Below are positions 18,201 through 26,011 of a stretch of DNA of 34,810 nucleotides, piece after piece. The stretch is taken from assembly GCA_041576975.1 (NCBI GenBank), contig JBFGJY010000027.1, positions 1 to 34,810 of the forward strand. Direction: 5' to 3'. Origin of the DNA: JBFGJY01 sp041576975. GTDB taxonomy: Bacteria > Pseudomonadota > Gammaproteobacteria > UBA4575. The translations under genes were made by a program, and so were the position numbers. The notes below the pieces were generated by a model. The model searched no databases. It was not told where the DNA came from and was given only the letters and a program-made list of their open reading frames with translations. Every line of letters begins with the position of its first letter. The first letter of the stretch is position 1.

Positions 18201-18688
18201 AATTGATAGACCATGATAAATTTCAAGATCCAAACACATTACGCATTCAAATTGAATCAGTGTTAACAAGAGAAATAGACTCAGAAGAATTTTCCACAGC
18301 AATAAAGGAAGTACGGAGTTGTCTAGAGACACCTGAGTTAGAGGAAATATTTGTGGCCAGGCCCGATAAAGAGATTCTAACTGAAGTGCCAGTTTGTTTT
18401 ATTGAAAATGGAGATGTTCTTTACCGTATCATAGATCGATTAATCATTACTGACGATTCGGTATGGATTATTGATTTCAAAACCGCATCCGAGGTCAAAA
18501 TTGAAACGATTTCTGAACACGCAATGCAACATCAAAAACAAATTTCTTGCTATTTTTCAGCAGTAGAAAAACTGTACCCAAGCAAAGAAATACGAGCCTC
18601 AATTCTATTCACATCAATACCCGCAATCTATGATTATGATGCAAATAAACTATTCAATGACCAGAATTTTTCTCAAAATAGTAGATAG
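15290..18688 (+). CDS. AddA-like UvrD-family helicase-nuclease
   Basis: A superfamily 1 helicase fused to a C-terminal PD-(D/E)XK nuclease, as in AddA/RecB-type double-strand-break resection enzymes. The Q-motif (QFTKAQ) and Walker A (ASAGTGKT, residues 23-30) open the protein. Further motifs are DEFQDTNPTQW (Walker B), GDTKQSIYGFRRANP (motif III), MTIHAAKGLEAPVVFL (motif V) and LLYVALTRAKQYLFIS (motif VI). The nuclease end has VLYRIIDRLIITDDSVWIIDFKT, with the D...DFK catalytic pattern. Length 1132 fits AddA. In related bacteria an AddB-like gene usually sits beside it; here the upstream neighbour is parE (divergent) and the next gene is convergent dsbC, so any partner is elsewhere. Confidence 0.9.
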   Translation: MTHSQFTKAQLATDPNANIAVFASAGTGKTRLLVHRILKLLLNDVDPSHIVAITFTRKSAAEMRERLMKILEDWAGFGDQHLQNALQELAHPHNLDSITKARKLYEQLLFAEYNIHITTFHAFCQDILKRFALHADVPAGFQLVENTDDLKQEAREYLYKIAQRGAEPRLTNALYELLKHCTTVNNVNAILETFIDSRSDWWCFTENQTDPVEYAHDCLRQYLFLNQEEINSEDANLIPALRQYQSYLASHTTPKFLKYCDLLTTSLEKNLSINNLIQNIIPVFLTKRNEPQQLKTSNALEKSLGQKKMMNLIQLHNDICHLIIQHLDVIKKENLLSFNQAWFYAGNRLLSEYQHLKFARHSLDFDDLEWYTYLLLNQHDHATWIQYKLDQRIEHILIDEFQDTNPTQWNLLFPLLEELAANQQQSSKSLFFVGDTKQSIYGFRRANPQLQFTASEWAKQNLDAKLLETDRSFRSSPAIINFVNRVFSTNKKELLLDNFRPHDAAQTRLWGYIQIDPLIIPQDKNEGYSEFRNPLLQAKTNTELNCHYREGQAVAKYINKLIADSTPIIDLDQARAVRYSDIIVLARSRTHLSQLEHALREQHIPYCSINDDKFLDQLEVQDILALLTYLIQSHNDLALAQILRSPCFGICDEELMKIASHDAETWHEKLKAHITGSPTTILTQAYEQLQKWRELVNRIPVHDLLDRIYFDINILARYANSCTPTKKSHVIANLTHLLQLALDLDAGRYSSIQSFLNSIQKPGATNTIASFTKLNQHDAEAVQIMTIHAAKGLEAPVVFLIDTGSMQPKQRAYQTVINWPFKAQRPEQFFIVGRKENIDRNTQALLDHKIAADWKEELNLLYVALTRAKQYLFISGVQAKQNQDNNWFSIIKRVIEDTPQDPNCGAWVFKHGTPPYLKTEPSNELSECVDNTIELSKPFTNIEKQHQDVVEPPANIAKLASYGTLIHKLFELIDHDKFQDPNTLRIQIESVLTREIDSEEFSTAIKEVRSCLETPELEEIFVARPDKEILTEVPVCFIENGDVLYRIIDRLIITDDSVWIIDFKTASEVKIETISEHAMQHQKQISCYFSAVEKLYPSKEIRASILFTSIPAIYDYDANKLFNDQNFSQNSR

Positions 18689-18756
18689 TGCGATTAGACA
18701 AGACGTAGAGCATTCAAGAAGCGAAGTTTGCACGCTATTATAGTAAATGAGCATCG

Positions 18757-18790
18757 AAAAAAAGCTCCACAGCCTGATATCAGCGTGCTA
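18757..18790 (-). terminator. Possible terminator after dsbC
   Basis: On the minus strand an imperfect hairpin (CACGC ... GCTGTG around a CTGATATCAG palindrome, 18768-18788) is followed by GGAGC and seven Ts (18757-18763). It lies 20-54 bp past the dsbC stop, in the gap between convergent genes. The stem has a bulge, so confidence is modest. Confidence 0.35.
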
Positions 18791-18810
18791 AATGCATTTT
18801 GAGAGAGATT

Positions 18811-19539
18811 CTAATTAGTTTTGGACATTGAATCTAAAGCTGCGGCCAAGTCTTTTGCAGGCCGATAGCCTGGCACTAATGTCCCATCTTCCATAAGTAG
18901 CGCTGGTGTACCCGTCACACCCATTTGTTGGCCCAATAACCATTGTGACTCGACTGGGTTATTGCAGTTTGCTTCCGGCACACTTTCACCAGCCTTGGCT
19001 TTCGTGATAGAAGTTTGCTGATCTTTAGAACACCAAACATTCACGGCTTTTTGGTATGAGGGAGTATTCACTCCACTTCGCGGGAACATCATATAACGTA
19101 CTTTAATCCCATAACTATTCAGTTGGTCCATCTCTGCATGCAGTTTTCGGCAGTAACTGCAATCAATATCTGTAAATACAGTTAGCGTATGACGCGGTTT
19201 TTTTGGGGAAAATACTATCATCTCCGATTCATCCATCTCATTTAGTAACTCTCTGCGTATCCTTGTGCGGGCCGCCTCGGTAAGATTTTCATTGGTTTCT
19301 AAATCTACCAAAGCCCCTTGCAATACATAACGACCATCGGCAGATAAATAAAATACTTCCGCGCCATACATAACCTCATAAAGACCCTCCACACCTGTAG
19401 GCTTAATCGATTTAGGTTGATCTTGTGGAGCAAGCTTAGTTAGTCGCTGCTTAATTTTTGCAATGTCTTCGGCTTCACCTGCCCATGCAGAATTAAGACA
19501 AAAAGCAGCCACAAAGACATACACAATCAGTTTATGCAT
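18811..19539 (-). CDS. dsbC: Periplasmic disulfide isomerase DsbC
   Basis: Rearranges wrong disulfides in secreted proteins and is kept reduced by DsbD. A signal peptide ends near residue 20 (AFCLNSAWA then GEAED). The dimerisation domain (about 21-80) precedes the thioredoxin domain with active-site CSYC (Cys127, Cys130). The second, structural cysteine pair (Cys170, Cys192), typical of DsbC rather than DsbG, is present, and the cis-proline loop reads GVTGTPALL. Length 242 is normal. It follows xerD by 71 bp on the same strand, the arrangement also known in E. coli. Confidence 0.95.
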   Translation of the reverse strand: MHKLIVYVFVAAFCLNSAWAGEAEDIAKIKQRLTKLAPQDQPKSIKPTGVEGLYEVMYGAEVFYLSADGRYVLQGALVDLETNENLTEAARTRIRRELLNEMDESEMIVFSPKKPRHTLTVFTDIDCSYCRKLHAEMDQLNSYGIKVRYMMFPRSGVNTPSYQKAVNVWCSKDQQTSITKAKAGESVPEANCNNPVESQWLLGQQMGVTGTPALLMEDGTLVPGYRPAKDLAAALDSMSKTN

Positions 19540-19580
19540 AATTATTCCCTGTCAATTTTTCTTAAGAATTAAGGCCTTAA

Positions 19581-19586
19581 ATTATA
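19581..19586 (-). promoter_or_regulatory. Possible dsbC promoter -10 box
   Basis: A consensus TATAAT lies on the minus strand 42 bp before the dsbC start, in the xerD-dsbC gap. The matching -35 at 17-bp spacing (TTTAAT) is poor. A perfect 12-bp palindrome TTAAGGCCTTAA (19569-19580) sits directly downstream, where transcription would start, and might be an operator. This would let dsbC be transcribed apart from xerD. Confidence 0.35.
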
Positions 19587-19610
19587 AGACCGTATCCAGC
19601 GAGATTAAAT

Positions 19611-20528
19611 TCACCCACGAGGGTGATGTTTTCGATGCAGCTCCTGCAATCTTGCTTGAGCAACATGGGTATAAATTTGGGTTGTGGAAAGATCACTATG
19701 ACCCAGTAACATTTGTACAACACGTAAATCTGCACCATGATTCAACAAATGTGTTGCAAAAGCATGACGAAGGGTATGGGGCGAGAGATGTTTTGCAATT
19801 CCAACTCGTTTTGCGTGTTTTTTGATCAAGTGCCAAAATGCCTGACGAGTCATCGCAGCACCACGATTCGTGATAAATAAGGAATCACATTGTTGGTTTG
19901 ACTTTAGCAGTTCGGCCCGAGCCTCATTCACAAATCGAGATATCCACTCACTGGCTTGCTCACCAAAGGGAATGAGCCGCTCCTTGTTGCCCTTACCCAT
20001 TACTCGTATTACACCGTGGTTGAGGTTGACTTGATTCAGGGTTAACCCCACCAATTCACTGACGCGCAGCCCACAGGCATACAATACTTCTAACATCGCA
20101 CGATCCCGAACTCCATGTGCTTTTTCTACATTGGGCGCAGTTAGCAAGCATTCAATTTCTTCTTCCGTTAAGGTTTCAGGCAAGGGCCGACCTAATTTTG
20201 GAAATTCAATCTGAGCAGAAGGGTCTTTTTGTACCGCACCCTGTCTTACCAAATAACGATAGAAGCGTCGAATGCTGGATAACAATCTTGCTGACGTACG
20301 TGGCATGCTACCTTGTTGGACACGATAAGATAAATAATCTAGCAAATGATCACGACGGGCATCCTTAATGCTTATTGCCAAGCGCGACAACCAACGCGAT
20401 AAACCTAACAAATCATTTCGATAAGCAGATAGAGTATTTTCACTTAAACCGTGTTCAACCCATAAGGTATCCAAAAATGCTTCAATTATGGGTTGGTCTT
20501 GCGGCAATGAAAAAGTAGATTCACTCAT
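19611..20528 (-). CDS. xerD: Site-specific tyrosine recombinase XerD
   Basis: With XerC, resolves chromosome dimers at dif under FtsK control. All catalytic residues are visible: Arg155 (CGLRVSEL), Lys179 (GKGNKERLIP), His251 and Arg254 (SPHTLRHAFATH), His277 (LLGHSDL) and Tyr286 (TQIYTHV). Length 305 and the C-terminus LHRKHHPRG match XerD better than XerC, and the adjacent dsbC supports it. An inverted repeat overlaps the start region. Divergent from the RDD gene across 257 bp of AT-rich DNA. Confidence 0.95.
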   Translation of the reverse strand: MSESTFSLPQDQPIIEAFLDTLWVEHGLSENTLSAYRNDLLGLSRWLSRLAISIKDARRDHLLDYLSYRVQQGSMPRTSARLLSSIRRFYRYLVRQGAVQKDPSAQIEFPKLGRPLPETLTEEEIECLLTAPNVEKAHGVRDRAMLEVLYACGLRVSELVGLTLNQVNLNHGVIRVMGKGNKERLIPFGEQASEWISRFVNEARAELLKSNQQCDSLFITNRGAAMTRQAFWHLIKKHAKRVGIAKHLSPHTLRHAFATHLLNHGADLRVVQMLLGHSDLSTTQIYTHVAQARLQELHRKHHPRG

Positions 20529-20572
20529 GAGCTTGATTTCATCAACTCAAAAATTAAGTATATAAGTGAATC
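20518..20572. repeat. Inverted repeat spanning the xerD start
   Basis: GATTCACT (20518-20525, inside xerD codons 2-4) and AGTGAATC (20565-20572) are perfect 8-nt inverted arms, 39 nt apart, and each is followed by a CATGAG or ATGAG. In xerD mRNA the pair could fold over the start codon; as DNA it could be a spaced operator. No other evidence supports a function. Confidence 0.3.
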
Positions 20573-20785
20573 ATGAGAAAGCGCAGAACAGCATTGCAAG
20601 AAATTATAAAAATCACAAAAAATATGTGAAGCCATTTCAAACTCTCATGCTATTTAACTTTTTATATATATGTTCCTAATTATAATTGTTATTTGAACTA
20701 TCTTTATTTATCTATCAATTGACATAATGATAGTGTAAGAACTTCACATAATAAAATCAACTTTTGTATAGATTCAATAATTAAC

Positions 20786-21214
20786 ATGACTGAAAATAAA
20801 CCATTGCTCAAACAAAACGTTTCTCTTGCACGACGCCTTGGCGCAATTCTCTATGATTTTTTATTATTAGTCACAATTTTAGTGTTTGCATCTTTAATTA
20901 TCGTAATTCCTTTTAACATTAACCCCGAATATCCTTTATTCATTGTTTATCAGTTATATATATATACAATTTCATTCTTATTTTATGCTTGGTTTTGGAC
21001 GCATGGCGGACAAACACTTGGTATGAAAACTTGGAAATTTAAAATTATCTCCATTAACGGCACCAACGTGAATTGGGCTAATGCCTTTATACGTTTTACT
21101 GTCGCCATTGTATCTTGGCTACCCTTCGGTTTGGGCTATATATGGTCTATGCTTGATCCTAAAAAACGCACTTGGCATGACATTCTGTCAAAAACTGAAT
21201 TAATTCGAATTTGA
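20786..21214 (+). CDS. RDD family membrane protein
   Basis: A 142-residue protein with three hydrophobic segments (about 23-45, 52-71 and 103-125). The RDD signature residues are seen as the arginines in LARRLGAILYD followed by the aspartate in the first membrane segment. The FWTHGGQTLGMKTWKFKI loop is typical of the family, and the protein ends near DPKKRTWHDILSKT. RDD proteins are inner-membrane proteins of mostly unknown function; some act as sodium antiporters. The gene is convergent with lptG, with 7 bp between. The upstream 257 bp (20529-20785) is AT-rich and holds no convincing gene. Confidence 0.88.
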   Translation: MTENKPLLKQNVSLARRLGAILYDFLLLVTILVFASLIIVIPFNINPEYPLFIVYQLYIYTISFLFYAWFWTHGGQTLGMKTWKFKIISINGTNVNWANAFIRFTVAIVSWLPFGLGYIWSMLDPKKRTWHDILSKTELIRI

Positions 21215-21221
21215 TATCAAC

Positions 21222-22295
21222 TCATGCCATTTTTTTAAGCGCGATTGTAGCAATGAAAATTACTAACAATGTTGGAAGAAAAGAACCTAAAAGAGGTGGA
21301 ACATCATATACAACACTTGCGTTACTTAATATTCGGCTCAGTAACTGAAAAACCACTGCGATACCAATTCCAATTGCAATGCGTTGCCCCATGCCACCTG
21401 CACGTACCGAATGAAACACAAAGGGAAGCGCCAGCAATAGCATCGCTATACCAGACAGTGGAACCGCAAAGCGATTATAATATGCAAGTTGATAGCGGCG
21501 AGAATTCAGCTCATTTTCATCTAGGTAATTGATATATTTTTTGAGTTTCTTTGCATCCATGTATTCAGGCTTTACAGTTACGACGTCAAATAGCTCTGGA
21601 GAAACTAAGCGCTCCCAATGTTCCTCATTTGCCGCTACCGTCTCTACTCCCTGCTCAGAAATCAAACTATGCCGAATTTCAGATAATTGCCAGACCCCAT
21701 TTACGTAAATTGCTTTTTTAGCAAAACTCGCGCGCTTTAATTTGTTTTGTTCATCCAACTCATACACCCATACATCCGCCATACGATAATCTGGAAAGAG
21801 CTCTTGTACATTGATGAATCGACTACCATCACGAACCCATAAGCCATGACGCGAACGGATCGATATCTTACGCATGTCGCTAGTCTTGTTTAAACTACGT
21901 ACATAACCTTCCGTTGTAGGTGCAATAGACTCTCCTACCCACATGCTTAAAAGAATAAGCGCTATGCCCACTTTTAGTACCGACCAGAGAATGCGTAGTT
22001 TGCTTATTCCCACTGAACGAAGTGCGACTAGCTCACTTCTTGCGGCTAAATTACCCAAACCAATTAAAGTGCCAAGCAATAAGGCAGTCGGCATGAATTC
22101 ATATAGGCGTTGTGGCATACCAAGCAACAATTGCAACATGGCATGACCAACAGTAAAACCACGTTTGCCGATGGATTCCAGATCATTGATTAAGTCGATA
22201 ACTGAATCAATCGAAAATAGTATGGCCAAAGCCAATAACGTCCCAACAAAAACCGTTCTGCCCAAATAACGATCAAAATGTTTAACTGAGTACAC
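21222..22295 (-). CDS. lptG: LPS export ABC transporter permease LptG
   Basis: One of the two membrane subunits of LptB2FG, which extracts lipopolysaccharide from the inner membrane and feeds it to the LptC-LptA bridge. The 357 residues show the YjgP/YjgQ layout: N-terminal helices with YLGRTVFVGTLLALAILF, the coupling segment ARSELVALRSVGISKLRI, a periplasmic beta-jellyroll domain (about 125-260), and three C-terminal helices. It starts 3 bp after the lptF stop, so the two are translated together. Second position after lptF and the YLGR start favour LptG. Confidence 0.93.
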   Translation of the reverse strand: MYSVKHFDRYLGRTVFVGTLLALAILFSIDSVIDLINDLESIGKRGFTVGHAMLQLLLGMPQRLYEFMPTALLLGTLIGLGNLAARSELVALRSVGISKLRILWSVLKVGIALILLSMWVGESIAPTTEGYVRSLNKTSDMRKISIRSRHGLWVRDGSRFINVQELFPDYRMADVWVYELDEQNKLKRASFAKKAIYVNGVWQLSEIRHSLISEQGVETVAANEEHWERLVSPELFDVVTVKPEYMDAKKLKKYINYLDENELNSRRYQLAYYNRFAVPLSGIAMLLLALPFVFHSVRAGGMGQRIAIGIGIAVVFQLLSRILSNASVVYDVPPLLGSFLPTLLVIFIATIALKKMA

Positions 22296-22298
22296 AGT

Positions 22299-23366
22299 TT
22301 ACGCGATGTAACGTTGCCTAAACACAAAAATGGCAATAATTAAAGCGAGGGCAGCATGAACAAGAAACAATCCTGGAACTACGGGCAATTTACCATCTGC
22401 AACCCAGGACTCGGCCAAGATTAATAAATTTGAATAAATTAGATAAATCACAATAGCTTGTCCTAGCTTTGCAAATCGTCCTTGGCGCGGATTGGTTACA
22501 CTTAATGGAAATGCCAATAAAACAAGCAGCACTGCTGCAATCGGTATTGATAAACGCCACTGCAGTTCGGCATGATCAGCCAATCTGCTTGATCTGATTA
22601 AATCCGCTGTTTCCATAATTTCGGGATCATTACGGTCTATACTGACATCAAACTCAGGAATACGAATCGCATGTCGCTTAAAAGATAGAACTGTAAAGCC
22701 ACCTTCACCTGGTACGCCTTCGTAACGTTGCCCTTGATTTAAAATTAGTGATTGCCCTCCTAGTTCAGACAAATTATCTTGTTTAGCAGTTCGCGCCGTC
22801 TCAATTGCAATTTCTCCTTGACGACCATCATAAATGAAAACATTCTTTACTATACCTAACTCTTTATCCGCATCTTCAATAAAAACTACCCAATTCCCTT
22901 GTTTAGATTCAACAAACTGACCTGGCGTTAGACCATAAATATCTGTCTGTCCTCTTGCTTGGAGTTTAATCTTTTCAATTTGCTGCGATGACCAGGGAGT
23001 AGAAAACATCGCCAAATAAAATAGTGCAGCGATTAGAGGTAATATAAGCAGGCTTGCATACTTTACTAAACCGAATGGGCTTATTCCGCTGGCTTTAATC
23101 GCATAAATCTCACTGTCACGATATAAACGGCCTAGTGTTAACATAACTGTAACAAGCAAAGCAAACGGAGTTAACAAAATTGCAGAATTCAAAATACCAA
23201 GACTTAATATGGAAATCACTACATCAGCCGGAAGCTTTCCATCCATAACTTTTGTAAGTAAGCTGATGAAAGATTTACTTACTATAACTACAAGCAAAAC
23301 AATACTTACTGCAGCAAAAGTTAATGCAAGTTCTCGGGAGAAATAGCGATTTAACGTAGAAACCAC
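22299..23366 (-). CDS. lptF: LPS export ABC transporter permease LptF
   Basis: Partner of LptG in the LPS extractor. It has the same layout: N-terminal helices (NRYFSRELALTFAAVSIVLLV), the coupling segment RDSEIYAIKASGISPFGLV, a WSSQQ motif at the start of the periplasmic domain, and C-terminal helices ending FVFRQRYIA. The start is GTG at 23366. Divergent from pepA (99 bp between starts), the same lptFG/pepA arrangement as in enterobacteria and pseudomonads. Confidence 0.93.
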   Translation of the reverse strand: MVSTLNRYFSRELALTFAAVSIVLLVVIVSKSFISLLTKVMDGKLPADVVISILSLGILNSAILLTPFALLVTVMLTLGRLYRDSEIYAIKASGISPFGLVKYASLLILPLIAALFYLAMFSTPWSSQQIEKIKLQARGQTDIYGLTPGQFVESKQGNWVVFIEDADKELGIVKNVFIYDGRQGEIAIETARTAKQDNLSELGGQSLILNQGQRYEGVPGEGGFTVLSFKRHAIRIPEFDVSIDRNDPEIMETADLIRSSRLADHAELQWRLSIPIAAVLLVLLAFPLSVTNPRQGRFAKLGQAIVIYLIYSNLLILAESWVADGKLPVVPGLFLVHAALALIIAIFVFRQRYIA

Positions 23367-23465
23367 GCAGCCGGCCTCAATGCAGAGATTTATGTCTGTT
23401 AGTTACAAACGTCACGATTTTAGCAATAATTAAGAAAATACAACCATTAAGTATAGAGGAGATCT

Positions 23466-24971
23466 ATGGATTACATAGCAAAAACTATAAGCGTAGAAAA
23501 AGAAACTGCTGAGTGTGTAATTGTAGGTATATTCAAACCAAAACGCCTAAGTGAATCTGCAAAAAAATTAGATAAACTTTACCATGGAAATATCTCCAAA
23601 ATTTGCCAGCGTGGAGCTATAGACGGCAGCTTAGGTCGTGTCACGACTCTTCATAACTCGAGCCGCAGCAAGCATGACTACATTGTAATAGTTGGATGTG
23701 GTGAGCAAGATGATTTTACCATCAGCTCCTTTCAACGCGCGCTATCGGCTGCAGCAGATGAGATTAAAAAATCTAATGCTAGCGAAGTAATTAACTGCTT
23801 AATTGAACTTTCAGTAAAAGATGCCGACTTATTAACCAAGGTTCAACTCAGTGTTATCTCAATTGAAGAATCTATTTATTGCTATAGCAAAACAAAACCA
23901 AAAGCGGCTAAAAACAAATCTCGTTTAAGAAAAATGAAATTTCTTGCCAAACGACGAAATGAAATATCTGAATTACGTGAAGGCGAGGAATATGGAAAAG
24001 CCATCGCAAGCGGCATGAATCTCGCCAAAGATTTAGGAAATTTGCCTGGCAATATATGCACTCCAACCTATCTTGCTGAACAAGCAAAATTACTAAAAAG
24101 AGGTAATCAAAAATTACATGTCACTGTAGTGGAAGAAGGACAGATGAAAAAATTGGGCATGGGGGCATTACTATCCGTTTCTAAAGGCAGTGCTGAACCT
24201 GCAAAATTAGTCAGCTTGGAATATAACGGCGGTGAACAAGGCGAGCGTCCTATTGTATTAGTGGGTAAAGGCATCACATTTGATACAGGTGGAATTTCAA
24301 TAAAACCAGGCGCCGCTATGGATGAAATGAAATTTGATATGTGCGGAGCAGCCAGTGTTTTAGGTACGATTAAAGCGTGTTGTGAACTGGAAATACCTTT
24401 AAATATAGTAGGTGTCATTGCTTGTGCCGAAAATATGCCCGGAGGTAATGCCACTAAACCAGGCGATGTAGTCACCACGATGTCAGGTCAAACTGTGGAA
24501 ATATTAAATACAGATGCAGAAGGCCGCTTAATTCTATGTGACGCATTAACTTATGTCGATAAATTCAAGCCTGAATTCGTAATTGATATTGCCACCTTAA
24601 CCGGTGCATGTGTGGTTGCACTAGGCAATATCCCTTCAGGGCTCATGAGTAATGACGATGAACTTGCTAAAGAATTACTTGAAGCAGGCAAGCTTGCAGG
24701 CGATCGCACTTGGCAGTTACCGGTGTGGGACGATTATCAATCACAATTAGATAGCAACTTTGCTGATATCGCTAATATCGGAGGCCGATGGGGAGGAGCT
24801 ATCACTGCAGCATGCTTTCTTTCGAGATTCACTAAGAAGTATCGTTGGGCACATTTAGATATAGCTGGCGTAGCATGGCATAGCAACGGTAAACAAAAAG
24901 GTGCGACAGGTAGGCCCGTACCATTATTAACTGAATTTCTGTTGCATCAAGCCTATGAGTTTGAACACTAA
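23466..24971 (+). CDS. pepA: Leucyl aminopeptidase (PepA, M17)
   Basis: A hexameric two-metal aminopeptidase that removes N-terminal residues in the cytoplasm; in E. coli it also binds DNA as an accessory factor in XerCD recombination at plasmid sites. The catalytic domain shows GKGITFDTGGISIKP (metal and catalytic lysine), EMKFDMCGAASVLG and the signature NTDAEGRLIL near residue 348. Length 501 is normal. A strong ribosome-binding site (AGGAG, 23457-23461) lies 4 nt before the ATG. Its stop overlaps the ATG of the holC head stub as TAATG. Confidence 0.97.
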   Translation: MDYIAKTISVEKETAECVIVGIFKPKRLSESAKKLDKLYHGNISKICQRGAIDGSLGRVTTLHNSSRSKHDYIVIVGCGEQDDFTISSFQRALSAAADEIKKSNASEVINCLIELSVKDADLLTKVQLSVISIEESIYCYSKTKPKAAKNKSRLRKMKFLAKRRNEISELREGEEYGKAIASGMNLAKDLGNLPGNICTPTYLAEQAKLLKRGNQKLHVTVVEEGQMKKLGMGALLSVSKGSAEPAKLVSLEYNGGEQGERPIVLVGKGITFDTGGISIKPGAAMDEMKFDMCGAASVLGTIKACCELEIPLNIVGVIACAENMPGGNATKPGDVVTTMSGQTVEILNTDAEGRLILCDALTYVDKFKPEFVIDIATLTGACVVALGNIPSGLMSNDDELAKELLEAGKLAGDRTWQLPVWDDYQSQLDSNFADIANIGGRWGGAITAACFLSRFTKKYRWAHLDIAGVAWHSNGKQKGATGRPVPLLTEFLLHQAYEFEH

Positions 24972-25036
24972 TGCCACTAATTGACTTTTGCATCACTCTA
25001 GAAAAAATGAGTTCGCTCATTTATGCCACAGGTTGA
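24971..25036 (+). pseudogene. holC head stub / 21-codon leader ORF
   Basis: An ATG overlapping the pepA stop (TAATG) opens MPLIDFCITLEK and stops at TGA (25034-25036), 14 nt inside holC. HolC begins MPQVDFYISKET; the first eight codons match at 20 of 24 bases. The overlap with pepA is what a native operon junction looks like, so this is likely the original holC start, with the working holC displaced 52 bp downstream. Its translation would run through the hairpin before holC and end near the holC start. Confidence 0.65.
25005..25022 (+). promoter_or_regulatory. UUCG-loop hairpin directly before the holC start
   Basis: AAATGAG (25005-25011), loop TTCG and CTCATTT (25016-25022) form a perfect 7-bp stem that ends at the base before the holC ATG. 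No ribosome-binding site is left in this stretch. Initiation at holC therefore probably depends on ribosomes arriving from pepA or the leader ORF and melting the stem. Confidence 0.5.
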
Positions 25037-25454
25037 CTTTTACATCAGCAAGGAAACTTCCCCACAATTCACTCTGCGTACAGCTTGCAGAATTGCCGAG
25101 AAAGCCCACCAGGCAGGTCTTAGAGTGCACATACAAACCGATAGTGATAGCGATGCAGATAAACTAGATAATCTACTGTGGACATTTCGTGATCGTAGCT
25201 TCATTCCGCACGAAATTAACAGCCCTTCAACAGTGACATGCCCAGTTACCATTGGTGCCGAAAATGGACCAGCAGAAGCGGAAATGCTAATTAATGTTTC
25301 TCATCAAATTCCTGAAAATATTGAGCATTTTCAGAGAATTGCGGAAATTATCGATAATAGGACTGAATCTATTCACGCTGGTCGTGAACGTTATCGCTTT
25401 TATCGTGAGCAGGGCTATGAACCTCAACATCATGAAGTATTCTCCAGTCAATAA
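25023..25454 (+). CDS. holC: DNA polymerase III chi subunit
   Basis: Chi links the clamp-loader (through psi) to SSB at the replication fork. The 143 residues show the family pattern: VDFYI at the N-terminus, AEKAHQAGLRVHIQTDSDSDADKLDNLLWTF, SFIPHEI, LINVS near the SSB-binding side and ERYRFYREQGYE near the C-terminus. Position between pepA and valS is the usual gammaproteobacterial context. The ATG at 25023 is directly preceded by a hairpin and an overlapping leader ORF that copies the HolC start. Confidence 0.93.
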   Translation: MPQVDFYISKETSPQFTLRTACRIAEKAHQAGLRVHIQTDSDSDADKLDNLLWTFRDRSFIPHEINSPSTVTCPVTIGAENGPAEAEMLINVSHQIPENIEHFQRIAEIIDNRTESIHAGRERYRFYREQGYEPQHHEVFSSQ

Positions 25455-25475
25455 CTTGAGGATATACAAGCTGCT

Positions 25476-25832
25476 ATGGATGGAAACAGCGCTAAAAAGG
25501 TGCCTACACTTGACCGCCTGGTAGACACTCCGGGGGATGCAAACAAGGCTCCCTTAACACCTAAGCCACATCCCCAAACTAAGCTTGCAAAGCCTAACTT
25601 GGCTTCAACGCCTACTACCAGTCAAGCAAAACCAATCCAGACTGCGACGGCGACTCGTCAAACAACAGATACACCTAAAAATCGCCGCACTGATAAGTCT
25701 AAATTTGAGATTGAGTTAACTGAGATCATCAATCGAATCATGAATGAGCACATTCGTAATGCAAGTGAAGAAATTGTACAAGAAGTATTACGTGAAGTTC
25801 GATCAAGACTCCCAGGACAAAGAAAAGTTTAA
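25476..25832 (+). CDS. Small hypothetical protein between holC and valS
   Basis: A 118-residue protein I cannot assign to a function. The N-terminal two-thirds is Pro/Thr/Lys-rich and probably disordered. The C-terminal ~40 residues (KFEIELTEIINRIMNEHIRNASEEIVQEVLREV in part) are a predicted amphipathic helical pair, likely an interaction or dimerisation module. A GAGGA ribosome-binding site precedes the ATG, 21 bp after holC. From memory, Pseudomonas also has a small conserved hypothetical gene at this place, which suggests a role tied to DNA polymerase III, but that is inference. Followed by a hairpin. Confidence 0.75.
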   Translation: MDGNSAKKVPTLDRLVDTPGDANKAPLTPKPHPQTKLAKPNLASTPTTSQAKPIQTATATRQTTDTPKNRRTDKSKFEIELTEIINRIMNEHIRNASEEIVQEVLREVRSRLPGQRKV

Positions 25833-25841
25833 GCCACTCTT

Positions 25842-25860
25842 TTGAACCATATTGGTTCAA
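25842..25860 (+). terminator. Hairpin after the pepA-holC operon
   Basis: TTGAACCA (25842-25849), a 3-nt loop and TGGTTCAA (25853-25860) form a perfect 8-bp stem 10 bp after the hypothetical gene, followed by CAATTTTAC. The T-run is short, so termination may be partial and valS may be partly read through. A second 12-bp palindrome, GCAAGTACTTGC, lies at 25932-25943 in the valS leader and could be a regulator site. Confidence 0.45.
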
Positions 25861-26011
25861 CAATTTTACAATACTAAATACATGCAAGTTTAAGCTTCGT
25901 GTAAATCATGCATGTCTTGAGAGAAGAGCTTGCAAGTACTTGCTAGAACACTGCATCATACGCATTCACAATTATTCATCGATTATTTAGTTCTCGACAA
26001 AATACTTCGTC

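Noticed and set aside
18785..18813. Frame reading SLSKCI-stop just after dsbC, which ends SMSKTN-stop
   Set aside because: Only about 13 of 24 bases match; too weak to call a stub although it fits the pattern.
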